A DNA stretch of 19,183 nucleotides from Ruminococcaceae bacterium UBA6413 (GTDB lineage: Bacteria > Bacillota > Clostridia > Oscillospirales > Ruminococcaceae). The position numbers and the translations under genes are program-made. The notes beneath the pieces were generated by a model that worked only from the letters and a program-made list of their open reading frames with translations, had not been told where the DNA came from and searched no databases. Positions 13,816 to 19,183 of the stretch are shown here, in pieces. Positions within the stretch are counted from its first letter, which is position 1; every line of letters begins with the position of its first letter. The DNA is taken from assembly GCA_002437415.1 (NCBI GenBank), contig DJPL01000024.1, positions 1 to 19,183 on the forward strand. Direction: 5' to 3'.

Positions 13816-14856
13816 ATGCGGCAACTGTTCAACAAAAGCGGTATGATAACAGTATTCTACTCTGCCGTGCTCACACTCTGCACCATTCTTATGTCATTAT
13901 TCTCCAATATCAGCTCTTCGGATATCACCGATCGTTTTTCGGGCGATGCCGTATTGCTTGAGATCACTCAAGATAACTACAGCGACAACGCTCTTTCCTA
14001 CAGTGATATTGCGGATATCCTCGCGAAAAACAAAGCAAGAGGAGCTATGCTTATCAACGCGTCCGGCAAAGGCTATGCGCTGTTCAATTATTCGGACAGC
14101 GACCTGTCATATGCGCTTATGAGTAACGATGATATCCGGAGCGATACTCCAAAAGCCGTTGTTTCGACTCAGAAGCTGACGCAGACTATGGATATCGGCG
14201 GTAAGCAGACGATAAATCTGTTTTCTTACGATCACGAGGTCATCGGAACGGATATTTATTCCGGTGCAAACGCAATAAACGCCTATACGACAAATTTCGC
14301 CGGGGTCGCGAAAAGCACGGTGATATTTCAGAATATAACTCTTATCGCCGACTGCGGCGAAGGTACGGAATACATTGCAAATAATATAAGAAACGATATA
14401 GAAACCGACCGCGATACGATAAGCTGCTCTGTAAACGCTCAGTCGGACGTTAAAACTGCGGCAGGCGGCACTAAGGGCTTGTCTGCTTTGACCGTTGTAA
14501 TAGTAGCGCTTACAGGTATCTGCCTTATACTAAGCTCCGGGGTATTTATGTCGGCGTGGCTCGACTCAAAGCAGTCAGAAATGGTCGCACGCAGGATATG
14601 CGGTGCTGACAGTGACGACATACGAAAGCTGATATTCTTATACGCCGTTATTGCCGATGTAACAGGAATGGCAGTCGGTTTTCTGCTTACCTTTATTATA
14701 TCGCTAATTCCGCAGGTCACCTTCTACCTCGGTAGCATTCGTCTTTCATACGGCTTGCTTATCGCAGTTATACTTACGGCTGTAAATATAGTAACCGCTT
14801 ACAGACAAAGCGTAAAATACAGCGGAAAAATGATAAACAGCCTGAGGAGGGAATAA
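13816..14856 (+). CDS. FtsX-like ABC transporter permease, first subunit
   Basis: This is a 346-residue permease of the MacB/FtsX (type VII) kind. It has the four-helix topology: helix 1 at about 10-29, a large extracellular domain (about 30-220), then helices at about 223-246, 271-296 and 309-328. The cytoplasmic coupling segment after helix 2 reads EMVARRICGADSDDIRKL, the FtsX hallmark. AAAGGAG precedes ATG 13816. It is the first gene of a three-gene operon; the second permease starts 2 bases after its stop. Such transporters drive mechanical work or export of peptides, lipoproteins or antimicrobial compounds across the envelope. The substrate here cannot be told from sequence. The two permeases are of similar size but clearly different, so the complex is probably a heterodimer. 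Confidence 0.83.
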   Translation: MRQLFNKSGMITVFYSAVLTLCTILMSLFSNISSSDITDRFSGDAVLLEITQDNYSDNALSYSDIADILAKNKARGAMLINASGKGYALFNYSDSDLSYALMSNDDIRSDTPKAVVSTQKLTQTMDIGGKQTINLFSYDHEVIGTDIYSGANAINAYTTNFAGVAKSTVIFQNITLIADCGEGTEYIANNIRNDIETDRDTISCSVNAQSDVKTAAGGTKGLSALTVVIVALTGICLILSSGVFMSAWLDSKQSEMVARRICGADSDDIRKLIFLYAVIADVTGMAVGFLLTFIISLIPQVTFYLGSIRLSYGLLIAVILTAVNIVTAYRQSVKYSGKMINSLRRE

Positions 14857-14857
14857 T

Positions 14858-15982
14858 ATGCGTAACGAAAAAATCCAACTTATTATAAATGATATACGCT
14901 CTTCCCTTCCCCTCTATCTGCTGATATTCTGTCAGCTTCTGCTTGTATTCTATGTTGTGGGCTCGGGCTGTGATTTCTTATCCGAGGCAGGAAACGGCAC
15001 TGCCGCTCAGGATATTTCGTATGACAGCCGCAACGATAATTATTATGTTAAATCAAAAACGGACGATGAGATCACAATGGCAATTTCGGGCGAAACAAAC
15101 GAGCTTTCATATTACATAGGCGCAAACTACAAAACCGTAGCCTTTGCATATCTTGACAGTCTTGTATACGGCGATAACATATCGGGAGATATTTATGATG
15201 TTTATGGAATAACTCCGTTCTTCTTCGATTATTACAATATAACGGTCGCACAGGGCAGGCTGTTCTCTGATGATGAATACGGCGGTGACGGCAACAACAT
15301 TCCCGTTGTAGTCGGAAGCACAGCCGCCAACGGATATTCGGTAGGAGATAAATATCTCGATAAATACGAAATAGTCGGCATTCTGAAGCCCGGACAATAT
15401 ACATATTGGATGTACAGCGATATGGAGGCAACATCTGTTGACACGGCAGTATATATGCCGATAATGGGCAAGGAATTTCTTAAAGAAAACGGTATCGATT
15501 ACCCCACTCAGCTTATTTTCGCGGAAAATAAAAACGCACTTTCGGCAATCAACGAAAAAGCCGCAGAGCTCGGCATTTACGGCTATAATTTCATTTCAAT
15601 AAACGATATGATAAAACAGCGCTCCGATACATTTTTACAAAACAGTGCCATTATGATCATAATCGGAGCGATAATACTTGTGCTTTGTCTTCTGAGCCTT
15701 ATCGAAACGATGCTCACATATGTCAGAAAAAATATATCCGAGCTTCTTATACACGTCATATGCGGCGCTACAATAAACGATATTATTCTAAGGGTCGGGG
15801 CTGGTGCATTTTTCGCGGCATTTTTAAGCGGCGTGATAATGGCTGTAATCCTGCACACATTGACAGCAACTATTGCGATAATTATCACCGGAATGATCGC
15901 TATAATCGTTTCTCTTATACCTGTTGTAACAACACTGAAAAAGAAGTCGCTTATAATCGCTGTGAAGGAGGAAAAGCTATGA
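14858..15982 (+). CDS. FtsX-like ABC transporter permease, second subunit
   Basis: This is a 374-residue partner permease. One helix at about 17-38 precedes a large extracellular domain (about 40-260), including a typical MacB-like stretch (VAQGRLFSDDEYGG, then VVVGSTAANGYSVGD). Three C-terminal helices follow (about 263-286, 310-332 and 335-356), with a coupling segment NISELLIHVICGATINDIIL. GAGGAGGG overlaps the end of the upstream gene, and the stop codon overlaps the ATPase start codon (ATGA), so translation is probably coupled. Like its neighbour it lacks any ATPase domain and depends on the downstream gene. Confidence 0.84.
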   Translation: MRNEKIQLIINDIRSSLPLYLLIFCQLLLVFYVVGSGCDFLSEAGNGTAAQDISYDSRNDNYYVKSKTDDEITMAISGETNELSYYIGANYKTVAFAYLDSLVYGDNISGDIYDVYGITPFFFDYYNITVAQGRLFSDDEYGGDGNNIPVVVGSTAANGYSVGDKYLDKYEIVGILKPGQYTYWMYSDMEATSVDTAVYMPIMGKEFLKENGIDYPTQLIFAENKNALSAINEKAAELGIYGYNFISINDMIKQRSDTFLQNSAIMIIIGAIILVLCLLSLIETMLTYVRKNISELLIHVICGATINDIILRVGAGAFFAAFLSGVIMAVILHTLTATIAIIITGMIAIIVSLIPVVTTLKKKSLIIAVKEEKL

Positions 15983-16656
15983 TAAGCGTAAAAAATCTCA
16001 CAAGAAATTTCTCGTCTGGCGAGGCTGAGGTCAAGGCGCTGAAAGGCGTAAGCTTTGATATAAACAGCGGCGAGCTTGTCGCGATAATCGGAAAAAGCGG
16101 AAGCGGAAAATCCACCCTGCTCAATATCCTCGGACTGCTTGATAAGCCGACCGACGGCGAATACGCTATAAACGGCAAAAACGTATCTACTGTCGGAGAA
16201 AAACAGCAAGCCGGGCTTCGCAACGCCGTTATCGGCTTTGTGATACAGGACTTTGCGCTGGTCGAAAAATACACGGTAAAGCAAAACGTGCGCATACCTC
16301 TGATATATACAAAAAAGCAGATTGACAAGGAAAAAGCGGTAAGGCTTGTTTTACAGAAGGTCGGGCTGTCCGACAAGATATCGACCCCCGTATCCAAGCT
16401 TTCGGGCGGTCAGAAGCAAAGGACCGCAATAGCAAGGGCGATAGTAAACGAGCCTGAGATAATACTTGCGGACGAACCCACAGGCGCTCTCGACAGCGAT
16501 ACAGCCGATGAGATAATGCGTATTTTCGAAACGCTCAGCCGCGAGGGCAAAACCGTCATTATAGTAACTCACGACAAGGATATCGCCGCGCGTTGCGAAA
16601 GGATAATCGAGATAGCGGACGGAGTTATAATAAGCGACAGGAAAAACGTAATCTAA
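15979..16656 (+). CDS. ABC transporter ATPase, MacB/LolD type
   Basis: This is a 225-residue ATP-binding subunit. All motifs are intact: Walker A GKSGSGKST (38-46), Q-loop Gln90, signature LSGGQKQR (141-148), Walker B IILADEP (161-167, catalytic Glu166), D-loop GALD (169-172) and switch His198. The size and sequence fit the MacB/LolD/SalX group that powers FtsX-like permeases. ATG 15979 overlaps the stop of the second permease (ATGA) and has GGAGG ahead. A longer in-frame open frame from 15685 exists but runs inside the permease and is not coding. There is no bacteriocin-like or two-component gene beside it, so the cargo and the inducer are unknown. Confidence 0.95.
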   Translation: MISVKNLTRNFSSGEAEVKALKGVSFDINSGELVAIIGKSGSGKSTLLNILGLLDKPTDGEYAINGKNVSTVGEKQQAGLRNAVIGFVIQDFALVEKYTVKQNVRIPLIYTKKQIDKEKAVRLVLQKVGLSDKISTPVSKLSGGQKQRTAIARAIVNEPEIILADEPTGALDSDTADEIMRIFETLSREGKTVIIVTHDKDIAARCERIIEIADGVIISDRKNVI

Positions 16657-16672
16657 TCACCATAAATTTCAT

Positions 16673-16702
16673 CTTATATTTAAAATTTCTCCGAACATAA
16701 TA
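16673..16702 (+). promoter_or_regulatory. Possible sigma-G (sporulation) promoter
   Basis: CATAATA (16696-16702) fits the forespore -10 consensus CATACTA at six of seven bases. CTTATA lies 17 bp upstream, a partial match to the -35. The context (a spore-protein gene) supports it; the -35 is weak. Confidence 0.5.
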
Positions 16703-16705
16703 ATG

Positions 16706-16730
16706 TTGCAAGGTCAAAAAGGACCTGCAA
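16706..16730 (+). other. Leader hairpin of the spore protein mRNA
   Basis: TTGCA and GGTC (with a bulged A between them) pair with GACC and TGCAA across the loop AAAAAG, giving 9 base pairs. It sits at the inferred 5' end of the transcript, just ahead of the GGAGG. It may protect the mRNA; there is no T run, so it is not a terminator. Confidence 0.5.
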
Positions 16731-16752
16731 AAAATTACGGAGGAAAACAACA

Positions 16753-16941
16753 ATGGCTAGTACTAATAAAAAGAACAAGGCAGCTTTAAACAGCATTAAG
16801 ATGCAGGCTGCAAACGAAGTAGGCGTACCCCTTAAGGACAACGGTTACAACGGTGACCTTACTTCAAAGCAGGCAGGTTCTATCGGCGGTCAGATGGTAA
16901 AAAAGATGATCGAATCTTACGAAATGTCAAACCAGCAGTAA
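16753..16941 (+). CDS. Alpha/beta-type small acid-soluble spore protein
   Basis: This is a 62-residue member of the family that coats and protects DNA in dormant spores and is degraded at germination. The two conserved blocks are present: NEVGVPLKDNGYNGDLTSKQ (21-40) and AGSIGGQMVKKMIESYE (41-57), as in Clostridia members. The usual germination-protease site, E-[IVFL]-A near residue 18, reads Gln18-Ala19-Ala20 here. GGAGG stands 10 bases before ATG 16753. The gene has its own possible sporulation promoter and a strong terminator, so it is monocistronic. It shows that this lineage makes, or recently made, spores. Confidence 0.93.
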   Translation: MASTNKKNKAALNSIKMQAANEVGVPLKDNGYNGDLTSKQAGSIGGQMVKKMIESYEMSNQQ

Positions 16942-16954
16942 CCTGAAATATCGC

Positions 16955-16998
16955 AATCGGTCCGATGCCGTCAAAACGGTATCGGACCGATTTATTTT
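16955..16998 (+). terminator. Strong terminator of the spore protein gene
   Basis: ATCGGTCCGAT (16956-16966) pairs with ATCGGACCGAT (16981-16991). The inner CCGT/ACGG and a G-U pair extend it to about 16 bp, followed by TTATTTT. Confidence 0.9.
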
Positions 16999-16999
16999 C

Positions 17000-17069
17000 G
17001 GCATAACGAAAGCACCGCCTGTCGATGAAAGAAATCCGCTTAAAAAATGCAAAATATCGAAAAAACATA
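17000..17069. other. Gap with no recognised feature
   Basis: Within the 323-base gene-free stretch 16942-17264, this part between the spore-gene terminator and the ilvE promoter holds no motif I recognise. It is AT-rich and has no open frame or repeat. Confidence 0.5.
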
Positions 17070-17098
17070 TTGAACTTTTCGGCGAATAGTGATATAAT
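17070..17098 (+). promoter_or_regulatory. Sigma-A promoter of ilvE
   Basis: TTGAAC (17070-17075) and TATAAT (17093-17098) are exactly 17 bp apart. The start would be near 17105, giving a leader of about 160 bases before the chosen ATG. Confidence 0.82.
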
Positions 17099-17104
17099 TT
17101 TCTT

Positions 17105-17264
17105 TGTACAATTAGTCGGTACTGCAAGCAGGACAAAGTTTTCCTATGAATTTGCAAAGCTTTCGCTGAAAGGGAACGACCATACGCTTGCATAAGGCAG
17201 ACGAGCTGCCGCTATGGCGGAAATTATGGCGATAAACTCGCTTTCAGGAAGGAATGGTTTTACA
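17105..17264 (+). promoter_or_regulatory. Structured 5' leader of ilvE, possible riboswitch-like element
   Basis: The long leader contains GTACTGC-AA-GCAGGAC (17120-17133), CTTTC-GCT-GAAAG (17160-17172), a two-part stem of CCATA/TATGG around GGCAG/CTGCC (17180-17217), and GCGA-TAAAC-TCGC (17229-17241). CTGAAAG (17166-17172) is also complementary to CTTTCAG (17241-17247) beside the ribosome site, so two folds exclude each other. No T-box sequence was seen. The class is unknown. Confidence 0.45.
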
Positions 17265-18329
17265 ATGGAAATCAGAATTGAAAAAACTAAAACACCTAAG
17301 GCAAAGCCCGTTGACGAAACAAAGCTCGGTTTCGGTCACATCTTCACCGATCATATGTTTATTATGGACTATGATGAGGGCAAGGGCTGGCACGACGCAA
17401 GAATAGTCCCCTACGGAGATATTTCACTTTCACCTGCCGCTATGGTTCTTCACTACGGCCAGGAGATCTTTGAGGGTATGAAGGCATACAGAACTCCCGA
17501 CGGAAACATTCAGTTCTTCCGTCCCGAAGAGAACTTCAAGAGAATGAACATCTCTGCCGAGCGTCTTGTTATCCCTCAGCTTAATGTTGACGACTGCTTA
17601 CAGGCTCTTCACGAGCTCGTTAAGATAGATGCGGACTGGGTACCTCACACAGACGGTGCTTCACTTTACATACGTCCGTTCATATTCGCCGCTGATCCGT
17701 TCCTCGGCGTACGCCCCGGTGAAAAGTACTACTTCATTATAATTATGTCACCCTCAGGCGCATATTACGCTTCAGGTCTTGATCCCGTTAATATCTATGT
17801 TGAAACAAACTATGTCCGCGCGGTAAGAGGCGGTATGGGCTTCACAAAGACAGGCGGTAACTACGCCGCATCTCTCATCGGTCAGGACGAGGCTCACAAG
17901 CAGAACTACTCACAGGTACTGTGGCTTGACGGCGTTGAGCGCAAGTACGTTGAAGAAGTAGGCGCTATGAACATCTTTTTCGTAATCGACGGCGAGGTCG
18001 TTACTCCCGCACTTCAGGGCTCTATCCTCTCGGGTATCACAAGAAAGTCATCTATAGAGCTATGTAAGAAGTGGGGACTTAAGGTAAGCGAGAAGAGAAT
18101 TACAATTCAGGAGATCGCAGACGCTTACGATGCAGGCAAGCTGGACGAAGTATTCGGTACAGGTACAGCCGCTGTTATCTCACCTGTAGGTCACTTAAAG
18201 TGGGGCGATAAGGTAATGCTTATCAACGACAACAAGATAGGACCAATCTCACAGCGCCTTTACGACACAATGACAGGTATGCAGTACGGCAAGATCCCCG
18301 ATGAAATGGGCTGGATCGAGCGCCTGTAA
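17265..18329 (+). CDS. ilvE: Branched-chain amino acid aminotransferase
   Basis: This is a 354-residue PLP enzyme of the fold-IV class (BCAT-II type), transferring amino groups between glutamate and the keto acids of leucine, isoleucine and valine in the cytoplasm. The PLP lysine is Lys195 in FTKTGGNYAASL. Glu231 (EEVGAMN), GSILSGITR (252-260) and FGTGTAAVISPV (297-308) bind the cofactor phosphate and substrate. The length is normal for the family. ATG 17265 is chosen from protein alignment; GGAAGGA (17248-17254) lies 10 bases ahead. An in-frame ATG at 17214 would add 17 residues but lies in the middle of leader structure and has no good ribosome site. The structured leader hints at translational control. 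Confidence 0.95.
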   Translation: MEIRIEKTKTPKAKPVDETKLGFGHIFTDHMFIMDYDEGKGWHDARIVPYGDISLSPAAMVLHYGQEIFEGMKAYRTPDGNIQFFRPEENFKRMNISAERLVIPQLNVDDCLQALHELVKIDADWVPHTDGASLYIRPFIFAADPFLGVRPGEKYYFIIIMSPSGAYYASGLDPVNIYVETNYVRAVRGGMGFTKTGGNYAASLIGQDEAHKQNYSQVLWLDGVERKYVEEVGAMNIFFVIDGEVVTPALQGSILSGITRKSSIELCKKWGLKVSEKRITIQEIADAYDAGKLDEVFGTGTAAVISPVGHLKWGDKVMLINDNKIGPISQRLYDTMTGMQYGKIPDEMGWIERL

Positions 18330-18450
18330 GGCGCAGTAAATTCCAACCCTTCTGTATGTTTTCGATATACGAAAGACAGCAAAACGGTCGGTAGCAAACG
18401 TTCATCGTATTAAAACGGTTTTTAACCGTATTCAATTATTATATGGCAGA

Positions 18451-18489
18451 CAGCACGACAGCGCGGATACGTTGCCGTGCACTGCTTTT
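18451..18489 (+). terminator. Terminator-like hairpin upstream of glyS
   Basis: CACG-a-CAGCG pairs with CGTTG-c-CGTG around CGGATA, with outer CAG/CTG, and ends in CTTTT. It lies 30 bases before the glyS ATG. No promoter fits between hairpin and gene, so it is either an attenuator in the glyS leader or a leaky end of the ilvE transcript. Confidence 0.45.
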
Positions 18490-18519
18490 AAATGCAAAAC
18501 AGGAAAGGAAATTTCGCAC

Positions 18520-19183
18520 ATGAAAAATACTGAAAAAACCATGGATAAGCTCGTTGCGCTGTGCAAGGGCAGAGGCTTTATATATCCCGGCAGTGAGATA
18601 TACGGAGGACTTGCAAACACATGGGATTTCGGACCTCTCGGCGTTGAGCTGAAGAACAACATCAAGTCCGCATGGCGTAAAAAATTCATACAGGAGTGCA
18701 AGTACAATGTAGGTCTTGACAGCGCTATCCTCATGAACCCTCAGACATGGGTAGCATCGGGTCACATCGGCGGATTTTCCGATCCCCTTATGGACTGCAA
18801 GGCTTGTAAGACACGTCACAGAGCAGATAATCTTATCGAGGACTTCGACGGTACAAACTGTGCAGGCTGGACAAACGAGCAGATGACAGACTATATCCGC
18901 GAAAAGGGTATCACCTGCCCCAACTGCGGCAAGGCTGATTTCACGGATATCAGACAGTTCAACCTTATGTTCAAGACATTCCAGGGCGTAACCGAGGACT
19001 CAAAGAGTGAGCTTTACCTCCGTCCCGAGACCGCACAGGGTATCTTCGTAAACTTTATGAATATCCAGCGTACTACCCGTAAAAAAGTACCTTTCGGCGT
19101 TGCACAGGTAGGTAAGTCATTCAGAAACGAGATCACTCCCGGTAACTTCATCTTCCGTGTAAGAGAGTTTGAGCAGATGGAGC
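18520..19183 (+). CDS. glyS: Glycyl-tRNA synthetase, single-chain type (partial)
   Basis: The first 221 residues of a class II synthetase that charges tRNA-Gly; the gene runs off the window at 19183. Visible parts are motif 1 around EIYGGLANTWDFGPLGVELK (26-45), a zinc-binding region with CKAC (93-96) and CPNC (133-136), the conserved LRPETAQGIFVNF (167-179), and motif 2 FRNEITPGNFIFRVREFEQ (201-219). This is the homodimeric (alpha2) type, not the separate alpha/beta glyQ-glyS type. AGGAAAGGAAA stands ahead of ATG 18520. It follows ilvE by 190 bases with an attenuator-like hairpin between. Confidence 0.96.
   Translation, partial: MKNTEKTMDKLVALCKGRGFIYPGSEIYGGLANTWDFGPLGVELKNNIKSAWRKKFIQECKYNVGLDSAILMNPQTWVASGHIGGFSDPLMDCKACKTRHRADNLIEDFDGTNCAGWTNEQMTDYIREKGITCPNCGKADFTDIRQFNLMFKTFQGVTEDSKSELYLRPETAQGIFVNFMNIQRTTRKKVPFGVAQVGKSFRNEITPGNFIFRVREFEQME

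Noticed and set aside
15685..15978. Longer N-terminus for the ABC ATPase
   Set aside because: The extra residues are an out-of-frame reading of the second permease; ATG 15979 has GGAGG and begins a standard ATPase.
13816..16656. Bacteriocin export system of the lactococcin-972 type
   Set aside because: There is no candidate bacteriocin gene next to it and the permeases are split; only generic FtsX-type features are visible.
17146..17169. Leader peptide MNLQSFR in the ilvE leader
   Set aside because: It contains one Leu and no Ile or Val, and lacks a good ribosome site, so it does not look like a branched-chain attenuator peptide.
18330..18519. T-box riboswitch upstream of glyS
   Set aside because: The antiterminator core (GGUGGNACC-like) and a Stem I pattern were not found by eye.

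Overview
The window reads as a chromosomal stretch from an anaerobic, spore-forming, Gram-positive Clostridia, most like the Ruminococcaceae/Oscillospiraceae. The evidence is an alpha/beta-type small acid-soluble spore protein, a single-chain glycyl-tRNA synthetase, strong AGGAGG-type ribosome sites, several near-perfect TTGACA-N17-TATAAT promoters, and many one- and two-gene regulator units. Species cannot be read from the sequence. There is no rRNA, tRNA, CRISPR array, insertion sequence or clear prophage.

Layout. (a) 1-3835: a terminator for an upstream gene, then one very large soluble c-di-GMP protein (LacI-type sensor, GGDEF, degenerate GGDEF, EAL); its promoter overlaps the first in-frame ATG, so translation probably starts at TTG 191. 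(b) 3954-6367: three plus-strand genes: an AraC/GyrI-like regulator, a GNAT acetyltransferase and a LysR regulator. (c) 6426-9617, minus strand: a WYL-domain regulator, and upstream of it a three-gene operon of a Mor-like DNA-binding protein, a membrane-anchored extracellular protein and a SHOCT-domain membrane protein. (d) 9859-11987, minus strand: a TetR regulator followed by a chemoreceptor that has only membrane helices as its sensor. (e) 12188-13674: a DUF4234-type membrane protein, convergent with an unnamed protein built from a duplicated domain. (f) 13816-16656: an operon of two FtsX-like permeases and an ABC ATPase. (g) 16753-19183: a spore protein gene, ilvE with a structured leader, and the 5' part of glyS.

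How the genes work together. Most units are small signal-response modules: a regulator sits beside, or in an operon with, a membrane or enzyme partner. The best candidate for an undescribed system is the Mor-like/anchored-protein/SHOCT operon (7434-9617). Its promoter has a good -10, no recognisable -35, and a TTTTCC-AC-GGAAAA dyad placed where a Mor-type activator could bind, so it may be self-activating. Other items worth attention are the ilvE leader with two mutually exclusive pairings, the spore protein lacking the usual GPR-protease glutamate, the chemoreceptor without ectodomain or HAMP, and the duplicated-domain protein at 12715-13674.
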